Of a DNA stretch of 60,000 bases, positions 45,908 to 55,157 are shown in pieces. Numbering within the stretch: the first letter of the stretch is position 1; every line of letters begins with the position of its first letter. The notes under the pieces were generated by a model. It was not told the origin of the DNA and did no database searches. It was given only the letters and a program-made list of their open reading frames with translations. Source of the stretch: Adiantum capillus-veneris (lineage: Eukaryota > Streptophyta > Polypodiopsida > Polypodiales > Pteridaceae); assembly GCA_014529385.2 (NCBI GenBank), contig CM043967.1, forward strand, positions 134,365,182 through 134,425,181. The letters are read 5' to 3'. A program made the translations under genes and the position numbers.

Positions 45908-46405
45908 CATGTATATGGTAAGAGAATTGTCAAAAAGACTTGAAGATTTAGAAAAGCTAGATGAGCAAAGGCTAACTGTTGTAGCTCACATCTATGCACA
46001 AAAGGAAAACAAAAACAGTTTCTTGATTCCCATCTAATTACAAAAATCTTCAAAAAAGGGGACTTAGTTTTAGTCTATTTCCTTAAGAAACACATTCCCA
46101 AGTTAACGAAAATGGGAAATGGACCGTTTATCTTGAAGATGTATCTCCAAGTAGAGTAGTTAAGTTATCCACCCTAGATGGTGAACCAGTGGCTAATTGG
46201 ATTAGTGGACGTCGTTTGAAGAACTACAATTTTCCACTAACCAAAGAATTGCTAGAAAGGATGCATGCAGCTAAGCAAAGGAAAATAAAACGACAGCAGG
46301 TGATTGATGAATCTCAAGAAGAAGCTCGTCTTTGGGTACTCAAAAGAAAAGCTGCTCTCAAGAATCAAAAAACACCTATTTTCCATCAACACTCTGGAAA
46401 TAGAT
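45908..46405 (+). pseudogene. pol: RT-C integrase C-terminal part (third segment)
   Basis: MVRELSKRLEDLEKLDEQRL, then FKKGDLVLVYFLKKHIPKLT and GNGPFILKM, the usual integrase C-terminal fold, followed by ISGRRLKNYNFPLTKELLERM and a long Lys/Gln helix-like tail ending at 46405. It continues the core at 40225-40787 across RT-H. Confidence 0.85.
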
Positions 46406-46420
46406 GACTGACAATGGGAA

Positions 46421-46636
46421 TTGCAAAAAGATGCAGTTTCAACAGATGATGAATGGTTAGATGGAATGGATCTTCGCATCAAAGTACAACTCAACAATCA
46501 TAGCACAAATGCATTGATCAATACAGGAGCCCGAGTAAATACAGTCATTTATTCCATGTTGTCGTGTCGTGGCACGTGCATAGTGGGAACGGAAGTTAAG
46601 CCCTACAATATTATGGATTTTATGTGTATGCCTTAA
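46421..46636 (+). pseudogene. Protease-like segment after the RT-C integrase
   Basis: The frame reads DEWLDGMDLRIKVQLNNHSTNALINTGARVNTVIYSMLS. This resembles the start of a retropepsin domain (strand, then ALIDTGA loop) with Asn for the catalytic Asp. A protease after integrase is not the normal gypsy order. It may belong to a 3' domain of this family or to another relic. Only about 50 residues are left before the RT-I LTR. Confidence 0.45.
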
Positions 46637-47249
46637 GTGTGCATAAGTATATGCATTTTCTATTTAGCATAGGAAAAGCTAGTCGAAGTCTGATGTGTCA
46701 CTCTTGTTAGGAATGGGCTTCGTCCTATGATCACGGGCTTCTTTGTGAACCTCTTAAGCTTCTTGGAGCTATGATGAAATGAGACTATAAAACATACCTC
46801 ATATCTAATAGGCATCCTACGTGGCATATGACATGTGTAGCATGGACAAAAGTGGCCTTAGTCATAGTATACCCCATGAGCTGTCATTCTACACATAGTA
46901 GGTGCCCTTTGGAGTGATTATGGACCTAGAAAAATCCCTTATAAAAGTGGTTACGAGTTTCTTTGATGTCATCCATGATGTATGCCAAGCTCTCTCTCAA
47001 TTTTTTATGAAGACACTTTATGCACATGTTCCCACCATAGCTCTACAACTCTTGGAGGCTTAACCCTTGACATGTGGTAGCAAGGAGAATATATTTGGAG
47101 AAAGATCTAGAAGAACCTCTAGTTATCTCTTGAAGAGAAAGCTAGAAACTTTGAAGATAATTTCAAGATATCTTGAAAAAATAGACACTTGTCACACAAA
47201 TCCCTTGGATATTTTTAAGCAAATATCTTCTTCAAGGGGCAGCTTCACC

Positions 47250-47258
47250 TATAAATAG
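47250..47258 (+). promoter_or_regulatory. RT-I TATA box
   Basis: TATAAATAG in TTCACCTATAAATAGAGCC, a textbook plant promoter context. Confidence 0.7.
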
Positions 47259-47688
47259 AGCCTCTTGCCCCTCACTTGGGGGGGAGCAAACCATCAAGCA
47301 ATCAAGCACTCAAGCAATCCCCATAATCAAGCCACTCTATCAAGCCATCACCCAACCTCCTAGCCATCTCCTTGAGTGAAACTTTCTCTCAATTTCAGCC
47401 CAGCAAATCTTGATCTTGCTACTTCATGCCTCAAGTCTTCTATCTCCTCACTTGTAATACTCATACACTCTATGTAACCTTCTTTCATCAATAAAGACGC
47501 ATTGTTGGTGGCTCGCAAACGGTGTTGGGTACTACTACTCATCTTCTACTTCATCAAGTTTGCTACAAGACCACAAAGTCTTGAGGTGTGCTTGACTTCT
47601 TTCGCTAGAGCTTGTGTGGGTCTTTGTGTGTTGGTTGTCTTTCTTATCTCTTTCCTCCATTGTTTGACTGCTTTCTAAACTTTCTTAG

Positions 47689-47907
47689 ATGAATAATCCC
47701 AATGGTGTAACCTTTCAACCCTTTCACTTTGAGCAAAATATTAGGATTAAGATTTGTATTAGCCATAAAATCCACTTCCAACAGAGAATTGTGTTACTCT
47801 TTCGGCTCGAAAGACTGCGAGAAATTCTTCTTTCTCCACGTCCTCTTATTTTGCCACTACTAGACTACTCTATTTCTTTTGATGTGCACATATCTATTCT
47901 CCTCTAG
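47689..47907 (+). CDS. Small reading frame 1 (72 aa), related to the next one
   Basis: Not recognised. ATG follows a pyrimidine-rich tract ending CTTTCTTAG, which resembles a 3' splice site. The protein shares with the following frame the pattern NI-I...F-Q--I--LF---RL--I......ILPL--Y--S-DV-I--L, about 23 matches over 54 aligned residues. Rich in Ile, Leu, Arg and Phe, without signal peptide or known motif. DNA similarity between the two frames is weaker than the protein pattern. It could be a captured or element-encoded peptide, or chance retention of an old duplication. Confidence 0.4.
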   Translation: MNNPNGVTFQPFHFEQNIRIKICISHKIHFQQRIVLLFRLERLREILLSPRPLILPLLDYSISFDVHISILL

Positions 47908-47936
47908 GGGTTGAGTCTTGCTTTCTTAATATTACT

Positions 47937-48149
47937 ATGAACCAAGAAGACTTTTACACACGGCTCACTCCTATCACTAGGCAAAACATCTACATATTTG
48001 TAAGCACTAAGTTACAGTTTCAAAGAACCATTTGTAGTCTATTTGGAGCACACCGACTTGCTGCTATAAATGCATCAGTGAACCCTTTCATCTTACCTTT
48101 GATTAGATACAATCAAAGCCTTGATGTTTTCATCTTTTCTTTGTTTTGA
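47937..48149 (+). CDS. Small reading frame 2 (70 aa), paralogue of frame 1
   Basis: Begins MNQEDFYTRLTPITRQN 30 bp after the first frame stops and ends FIFSLF. Shares ILPL, the Y-x-x-S-x-DV pattern and the hydrophobic spacing with frame 1. It lies between the RT-I TATA box and the primer-like site, so it would be in the transcribed 5' region. Unknown function. Confidence 0.4.
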   Translation: MNQEDFYTRLTPITRQNIYIFVSTKLQFQRTICSLFGAHRLAAINASVNPFILPLIRYNQSLDVFIFSLF

Positions 48150-48327
48150 GGATTTCACGTGTGCGTATGTGTGTGTCTGCGTGTAAGATTCCAATGGCTA
48201 CACACAATGTATTCGCTACAAACACTAAGCTTGCTTAAGTGAAAGCCTTCACAGTCTCCCCACAAACCCTCACAGCTAGAGGCCCGACGCCTTCCTGGCA
48301 AGACCGCCAACTCTTTGACACACTTTT

Positions 48328-48346
48328 TGGTGAACCCAACGTGAAG
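48328..48346 (+). other. RT-I primer-binding-site-like sequence
   Basis: TGGTGAACCCAACGTGAAG after CA-CTTTT, 44 bp before the gag ATG; the cognate tRNA is not assigned. Confidence 0.5.
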
Positions 48347-48389
48347 TTTGTCAAGGTGAGTTAGTGGGGATCTGCAAGCTACTTCAACC

Positions 48390-49397
48390 ATGGGTGATCA
48401 TCATCCACAGCAGTAAGGTATGCCTTTTGATCCCGCTACAATGGAAATGTTTCAAGCATTTTCCTTGTTTATGTAACAGCAACATGCTACAAAAAGACGA
48501 TAAGTGTCAGAAACCAAATCTATTCAAGCAGTGGTGCACAAAATGGATCAGTTTAAGGGGAAAGATGTGACAAAGTATCTTTGTGGCTATGTAAAAGAGA
48601 TGGAGTTGCATCATGTGCAAGAAGATGAGATGCTCCAAAGATTTGATCTTGTTGTGACTCTCAAGATTAGAGAGCATGTGAGAGGAATTAGGAATGAGCA
48701 TGGAAGAAATTGGGAGGAGTTCAAGCTAGCAATGAAGGAGGAGTATTTCATGGAGGACTCTTAGAGAGTAACAAAGAGAACTTTCCTCGAGTGGGTAGCC
48801 AAGCCAAAGGAGGGCCTCTCTCCAATAGAGCTACTTAGGGAGTTTGAGTGATAATATGCTCAACTCACAAGGACAGAGAAGGTAACACGCGACTCAAAAA
48901 AGATAGAGCTCTTCTTACAAGCAATAGGAAAGAAGTCCAGGAGAAATTGGAGCTACTTCTTGAGGACAAAGATGCTAAGCAGGGACTAAAGACAGATTGG
49001 AAGCTATTGTTTCATTACTTGCCAAGCTCAAAGGAGACGGGATAAGATGGTTTCTGGTAGTGCACCATCTACCTCCACGGCTTCTGAAAAGATGGTAAAG
49101 CCTTCTTCCTTTATTCTTCCAAAAGTTGATGACGATGTAATAGATGAGCTTGTGAAAGGTATGAGGGATTTAAAAGTAAAACTCACAAAGCTTGAAGAGA
49201 AGGGGCAACCATTGCCACCATCTTCAGGGAAAAAACAACAACCTAAAGAAGGTATTGTTCATAGATGCATATGGTGTGACAGCACAGAGCATGCTAGGAG
49301 AGAATGTGATAGCTTCAGTGAATCTTTGAGAAAAGCTTGTCTTCTTCAAGGATGGGAAGATTCACTTAAGGGAGACAGGTTTACCCTTAAGGACTAA
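48390..49397 (+). pseudogene. gag: RT-I gag
   Basis: ATG at 48390 (MGDHHPQQ) in frame with VVHKMDQFKGKDVTKYLCGYVKEM. Three early TAA codons, the one at 48756 and one near 48846 break it; most fit CAA mutated. After a frame change near 48920, VHHLP-like text leads to 49047-49397, which ends with the knuckle CIWCDSTEHARREC (CX2CX4HX4C). Confidence 0.75.
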
Positions 49398-49413
49398 CTT
49401 TGGGAAAGAAAGA

Positions 49414-50540
49414 ATGCAAAGTCTAGTAGAGGATAAGGCCACTATCCATGCCATCTCTGCATCCGAGGCATCTACACTTACAGTCAAGATTAAACCATTG
49501 AGGAGTTTTGAAGAAAATGGTAAGCTATGGCCAAGTGCTATGGAGCTAGCAAGGAAAGGGAAGCTTACAAGAGAAGTCCTACATGAAGCAGGTGACTTTA
49601 TCCGTCTAGAAACAGGATGGAATGACCGTGTGGACTCCTTGTCAGTGCATGCCTATATTGCAAAATGTCAAAACAATGAAGTGTTTGTGGAAGAAAAGCG
49701 CAGGCGAGAGAGTGGTGATGAAGGACCAATAAAAATAATTACTAGAAGAAGCGACACAATACCTCCTTGAGCACCTCCAACACAGGAAGCACCCCCACCT
49801 GAAGAAACTATGGAAGAAAGTACAATTGGGAGGAAAAAGGAGTCATCAAAAGGTAAGCCTAAAATGCCAACTTATAAGTTAAAGTCTGATATTGAAGCTA
49901 CTACAAACTTAAAGAAAGTTCTAGAAAAAATAATTTTGAATAGCAAAATAGAGTTTACCTTGGGGTAGGTCCTTGGCATAGCCAAGCGCGAATTTCACGA
50001 GGAGATCATTGATATCATCAAGAGGAAGAGGCAAACTCTTGTTGACACCATTCACCCGCAATCTGAAGGAGAAAGCTTAAAGACACAAATAATACATGTG
50101 GAAGACAGAGAGCATGATGAGGATGTCGTAGGGTGCTACCATTCTTCTGGAAGAACAAAGCAAGTACAATTTTCAAATGGAGATGAGGAGTATGAAGCCA
50201 TTCCAAGAAGTCACTTTTCCAGGAATCATTGGGCAAGAGCTACAATAGAGACAATGGTCAAGGTGGGTGATCTTGAAGAGCCATTTGTTGCCTTGATTGA
50301 CCATGGCTAAGAAATAAACATAATGTCAAAGAGCTTATTCAACAAGTGCAAATTACCAATGGACACAGATCATGGCTGGATGATTAAGGTAGCAAATAAT
50401 TCATCAAGTGAGCTATATGCAGCTTGTCCTAGTGTAAAAGTTACTATTGGAGATGTAAAGGAAGAGCAAAATTTCTTTGTACATGACACATCTTCTTATG
50501 ATCTCATCCTTGGAAAACCCTACATTGTGGGTTAGAATGG
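49414..50540 (+). pseudogene. pro: RT-I linker and protease with D-H-G active site
   Basis: 49414-49770 is a Glu/Lys-rich linker. The protease lies at about 50250-50535: VGDLEEPFVALIDHG then TAA at 50308 and EINIMS, later YDLILGKPYI. The fold markers (ALID.G, ILGKPY) are clear, but the loop is D-H-G instead of D-S/T-G. The TAA stands where Ser is expected. Confidence 0.7.
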
Positions 50541-51300
50541 AAACAAAGGTAATGGATGATGGTTCTGCTTATGCTAGGATAAGAAGTAAAGATGGAAAAC
50601 GTGTTGTTCAATTTCTCACTGTCTATGTGAATCATGAAAGAAATTGTGACAGTCTCTGAGAGCGCCCATTTCCCAGATTGAGTAAAGAGTTTTATGATCA
50701 TCGAGAGAGAATGGGTTTTGGCCAGTTACTATCATAGAGCGGGATTACGATGGTACAAAAAGGGAAAGGTTCTCACATAAGGAGGTTTTGTGTACAGGTT
50801 TTGCAGGTCTTACAGAATATGGATATGTCTCTTTTCTAAAATGTGAGAACTTGAGTCGAGATTCCCGCAAACATGTACATAGTCTACAAAAGGAGTGGAA
50901 AGAACATGGTCTGCTAGAAAACAATGAAAACATAACAGGTGTGTTTGAGGAGTTTTCTTTTGTGGTTACATTATAGGATCTACAGTCTATAATAGATTAT
51001 CCTTCGCATGACCAAAATGAGATAGTGAAAGTGTGCTCACTTGAAATATACAATGTGGTTGAGGCATTTGAAAAGGAACAGGAGGATAGGAAATAAAAAC
51101 ATGAAGTAAAGGTGGACACCAAATACAAAATTGTGGCAAAGAAGGTAAAACCAGTGACACTTCCTTTGCCAAAGGACTGCAAGGAAAAGCTAGAACAGGC
51201 TTCTTTGCAACCTAGCCTCAAAGATCCAAAAGGGATTGGACACAGGTTTACAAAGTAGTCTCTAAAGAAATTGAAGATTGGGAATGAGGACTCCTTGACA
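50541..51300 (+). pseudogene. RT-I spacer between protease and RT
   Basis: Broken frames (HSLQKEWKEHGLLENNENITGVFEEF, then Lys/Glu-rich text). No known domain; the position corresponds to the usual protease-RT connection. Confidence 0.5.
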
Positions 51301-51951
51301 TAGGTTGAAAGGGAATGTTTTGAAGAGATTCTCTCTAAACATGGAAAAGCATTTGCATTTGATCCACATGAGATAGGATGTGTAGATCCTACCATTGTTG
51401 CTCCTATGGTGATCTTTACCATCCCTCATGTACCTTGGAACTTACGGCCAATACCAGTTCCAAAGGCTCCCCTACCAAATTTAATTGAGTTGCTAAATGA
51501 GAAGATCAAGATGGGTATTTTGGAGTCTTCATGTGCTCCATACTCAAACAGGTAGTTCACAGTACCAAAGAACAATGGAGCTTTGCGCTTCATCCAAGAT
51601 ATGTAGCCGGTCAACAAAGTTACAATCAAGAATATGGGTACATGGCCAATTGTGGACGGGTTTGTAGAAGCATTTGCAAGAAGGGAAATATATTCTATGG
51701 GACTCAAGACCCGTATGATCATTTCCAACTAGCAATGGAAAGCAGGGATCTGACTACCATGAGGACACCTTTGGGTTTGGTAAGGATGTGTACCTTACCA
51801 CAGGGTGCAACCAATTCGGTTTGCACATATGATGAATGGTATGAATAAGGTCTTACGTGACTTTATTCCCAGAGTAACTATGCCCTTTCTTGATGATGTT
51901 CCTATCAAAGGATGTGAAGTAAGTAATAAAGATGAAGATTTGGATTCCAAG
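51301..51951 (+). pseudogene. pol: RT-I reverse transcriptase, first part
   Basis: VPWNLRPIPVPKAPLPNLIELLNEKI, GILESSCAPYSN and VPKNNGALRFIQD; after frame changes FQLAMESRDLTTMRTPLG, then MNKVLRDFIPRVTMPFLDDVPIKGC with the catalytic D-D at 51892-51897. The motif A Asp is lost in a frameshift. L-D-D-V-P-I-K-G differs from the Y/F-x-D-D-I-L-I-Y/F of common plant gypsy RTs. Confidence 0.8.
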
Positions 51952-52631
51952 GGTGCCGCCCGAGGGATTCACCCTATATTCTAAAGGGGATGCCACTTGC
52001 GAGCGGAAAACTTTGATAAAACCCCTATATATGAATTATATTAGGGAATATGACCCCCCTTTCTACGCTTATACAGCAGTCACTGAAGAAAACTATCATA
52101 CCCCTATCTTACATATACAATTTAGGTCTCACATAATCTAATTGAGTAAAACTAGTCAAAGAGTGTGTAGTATAGTGACCGGTAACGTACTAAGGAACCA
52201 CTTCTAATGATATGCCCTCAATGTGTCTTAGTTTGACTTTCAAACTATGTGCCCAATCAGGTTGCACTCTAGATACTCGTCCAATTCTGACCCATCCAAA
52301 GTTGGTGTAAATCAACCCTTGACCTGCTCCAAATCAGCCCTTATCTATGACTGGCTTGTTGCAAAATTTTATATGTGACCTGATAAAAAGCTTCCCCTAA
52401 ACTCATCTGATTCTAGTGCACATCGCTGACCAATTGTTACAAGTAATCAACCCGGGTGAGTCCCCCCTCCCCAAATATGATATCCCCCTCCCTTATTTTT
52501 AAGCTTGAGAGGTAAATTATTGGGGGCCTACCCCTAACTTATACGCTTATGCAACTTGTTAAAAAAAAACCCTCCCCTGCACTTACGTGGTGCAGTAAGT
52601 TTTTCATGGTGAATCCCCCGGGGGGTGCCGC
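51951..52631. mobile_element. TIR DNA element in the RT-I RT (663 bp plus 9-bp target duplication)
   Basis: GGGTGCCGC at 51951-51959 is repeated at 52623-52631. The insert 51960-52622 begins CCGAGGGATTCACC and ends GGTGAATCCCCCGGG, so termini are imperfect inverted repeats of about 15 bp. RT text continues across it (LDSKG / CRNFVAQHIDDCDKIL). No transposase; non-autonomous, size and duplication fit Mutator-like (9 bp) or hAT-like (8 bp) elements. Confidence 0.75.
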
Positions 52632-53695
52632 AACTTTGTGGCACAACACATAGATGATTGTGACAAGATCCTATCCAGACTGGAAGAGGTGAACCTTATC
52701 CTCTGAGGACAAAAGTCTGTGTTTGGAGTGAAGGAGGTGTTGATTGTTGGGAACATTTGTGGTCCCAATGGGAGACGACCTTGTCCAGTAAAAGTTGATG
52801 CAATTTAGAAGATGAAGTAGATATGCATATCTGTGAGTGAAGTTCACAGATTTCTTGGTGCATGTGTGTTTTATGTTATATGGATTCCACATTATGCACA
52901 TGTAGCAGATCCTTTGTACCAATTTTTTAGGAAAAATCAAAAGTTTCATTGGGGAGACGCAGAAGCAAGGGCTATAAGAAAGCTAAACGATTTGCTACAA
53001 CAAGCACTCACTTTAAGAAAGGTAAACTATGAGTGTGGAAAACTAGTAACTGTGAGAGTGGATACTAGTCTGACAGGAATTGGATGGGCAATAAGGCAGG
53101 ATGACAAAGAGGGAAATAGGTATGTGGTATTGGAGCCAAGGTTCTAAGTACTTGACAAAGGAACTACCCACAGGTAAAACGGGAGTTGTGGGGCATGGTT
53201 ATAGAGCTAAAGTGTGAAAAGGAGTACTTGATTGGAGCATATGTGGTTGTGGAAACAGATTGTCTGCCACTCCTTGGAATGATTACAAGCTTCTCAACAT
53301 CATACATTGCCATGCTAAGATGGATTGTCTACATTAAGTCCTTGAATCATGAGTTCAAGCATATTGCAGAAAAAGACAATCCGGTAGCGGATATGCTATC
53401 AAGGGCAAGGTATGAGGATTAGCAAGACATGGTAGATAATAGTGAAGATGTAGGCACAAGGTTCTACTCCATTAATCATGTTGAGCATAATGATGTTGGC
53501 ACACCTAGTGCACTTGAGTTGTTTTTAGAAAGGATCGAGGGAAAAACTGTCAAAAACCTTATTTTGGTTTTGAAGACCATAACTCGGGAAAATTGAAGAA
53601 GTGATGGTCAGAGCTTCAAAACTAGACCAAACTCAATAAAACTTTTAAGAAGGGAATAAAAACACTGGTTGAAAAAGACTATGCAAAAACCTGTC
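52632..53695 (+). pseudogene. pol: RT-I reverse transcriptase end, RNase H and integrase start
   Basis: HIDDCDKILSRLEEVNLIL, FGVKEVLIVGNICGPNGRRP and VHRFLGACVFYVIWIPHYAHVADPLY, then RNase H VRVDTSLTGIGWAIRQDDKEGNRY, VVETDCLPLLGMIT and NPVADMLSRARYED. After a TAG at 53420 the text continues to ITREN-x-RSDGQSFKTR, the start of an integrase, and is lost near 53695. Confidence 0.8.
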
Positions 53696-53709
53696 AAAAA
53701 TCTTATCCA

Positions 53710-53729
53710 ATATGGATCGCGATCCATGT
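53710..53729. repeat. RT-K leader palindrome 1
   Basis: Core ATGGATCGCGATCCAT, 10-bp arms with one C/T mismatch; it lies right at the junction with RT-I. Confidence 0.85.
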
Positions 53730-53992
53730 ACCTTTTTGGAAAAATGTGCTAAAATTATTTCCTCTGCTTAGAACAGGCTCTCAGACATCAGAACATTGAG
53801 TTTGGTGAGAAAAAGAGTACTAGAAGATGATAAAAATCAAGATTGGGGTGAGCAGACCAAAAACCTTGGAGAAAAGGGAAAAACAAGGAAAAATTGAACT
53901 TTTAATTGGCCAAATCCAAAAAGGGATGAGAATTGGGACCAACTACAAAACAAGGAATCCACTGAACCAAATTTCATGCCCAGGTGCTTCCC

Positions 53993-54014
53993 AACATGGA
54001 TCGTGATCCATGTT
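53993..54014. repeat. RT-K leader palindrome 2
   Basis: 11-bp arms AACATGGATCG/TGATCCATGTT with one mismatch at the centre. Confidence 0.85.
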
Positions 54015-54275
54015 CCAGGTAGACATCTGACATCAAGATTCGACCACTGTACTCCTGATTATTAGTTGAACAACTTTTCAAAAGGAGCCATAGACAAAAA
54101 GTGAAAAAAGCTGGTCAAAATACCAGAAAGGGAGTGGGTTGCAAAAACCACAAAACAGACACAAAACTTTGCTTCTCACTTGGAAAAAACTAACCAAATC
54201 CAAAAATGCTTGGGGAATAGCATCATTGTGCCTTCTGTGATCAGCTCACAAAGTATCAGTCCAAAATCATACCAA

Positions 54276-54295
54276 ACATGGATCGCAATCCATGT
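54276..54295. repeat. RT-K leader palindrome 3
   Basis: ACATGGATCGCAATCCATGT, one G/A change next to the centre. Confidence 0.85.
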
Positions 54296-54563
54296 ACCTT
54301 TTTGGAAGTTTGAGATGATAAAAAACAAGCAGGGAACTGATAACAATTGGAGCACTTTCTCCTAAAGGACCCTTATCAGGAAATCTCAAAAAAAGGGAAA
54401 AAGGTGACAAAAATCAAGTCAAGGGAGGAAACCATTGATACAAACCCTAAAACTGACTTTTGCCTGTCCTAAAAAGCTTTAAAGCATTCAAAAACCATAT
54501 AGGCAGCATCACTAGGCCAAGGACTAGCTGTGGGACAAAATTCATTGTATTTTGACACAAAGA

Positions 54564-54585
54564 AACATGGATCACGATCCATGTT
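54564..54585. repeat. RT-K leader palindrome 4
   Basis: 11-bp arms, centre ATCACGAT, one G/A change. Confidence 0.85.
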
Positions 54586-54836
54586 CCTTTGACACAAATT
54601 GACACCAAACTAGTATCATAGCTAGAGAGGATCACACAGAGTCTAGTGGTCCTTCCAGAGTTGAAATTGGGTGCTAGAAACCCTTCCAAAAGCTTAGAAC
54701 TGAAAGGAGCTCAAGCAAAGTGACAAAATCAACTTAGCTTCCAATCCAGAGATTCATTTCTAAAAATTTTGATACCATAAGATCCCTTAACCATGCTGAA
54801 GCTGACGGTATCAATAAAAGTTTAAATGGCTTCCCA

Positions 54837-54856
54837 ACATGGATCGCGATCCATGT
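54837..54856. repeat. RT-K leader palindrome 5, perfect
   Basis: ACATGGATCGCGATCCATGT, perfect 20 bp, 311 bp before the gag start. Confidence 0.9.
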
Positions 54857-55157
54857 ACCTCTGAGCCAGAACAGAGACAGAAACTTACCACACAAGGGGC
54901 TAGGCCATAGCAACCAGGTGCTTCTTTCAAAGTTGAAATTGGATCAAAATTGTTGAGGTTGTGTAGGGAATTGTGTGCCAAGTTTTGTCGAACACAAGCA
55001 AGAATTGACAAGAACAGTTGTAACCTTACAGCTATCAAGCACATTTTTGGCAGGTTACAGGTACTAGAAGATACTATCCAGCAAGCAAGAACAAACGGGA
55101 GATTCAAACTATTTAATGAGGTAACTCGGTTTGGATTTTTCTTCTTACCCATCATTC

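Larger units (their letters stand above)
46638..48322 (+). repeat. RT-I 5' LTR (approximate)
   Basis: The 3' end ...TTTGACACA is set by the primer-like site at 48328. The 5' start is uncertain (TGTGCATAAG at 46638 chosen). TATAAATAG at 47250, AATAAA near 47490, CT-rich tract before 47689. It contains two related small reading frames. No second copy to confirm. Confidence 0.45.
46638..53695 (+). mobile_element. RT-I: divergent Ty3/gypsy element, 3' end lost
   Basis: LTR, primer-site-like sequence, gag, protease, RT, RNase H and the beginning of an integrase region, all plus strand and all broken. Interrupted by the TIR element at 51960-52622. The text changes to RT-K leader near 53695; no 3' LTR. 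Confidence 0.75.
53696..55157 (+). other. RT-K untranslated leader
   Basis: About 1.46 kb with palindrome centres at 53719, 54003, 54285, 54574 and 54846, in steps of 284, 282, 289 and 272 bp. Two units share ACCTTTTTGGAA after the palindrome, so they are tandem monomers. No gene supported; the 54950 start of the following open frame lies in this leader. Confidence 0.75.

Noticed and set aside
46638-47688. 3' LTR of RT-C
   Set aside because: No similarity seen to 8197-9077; the promoter context and downstream gag assign it to RT-I.
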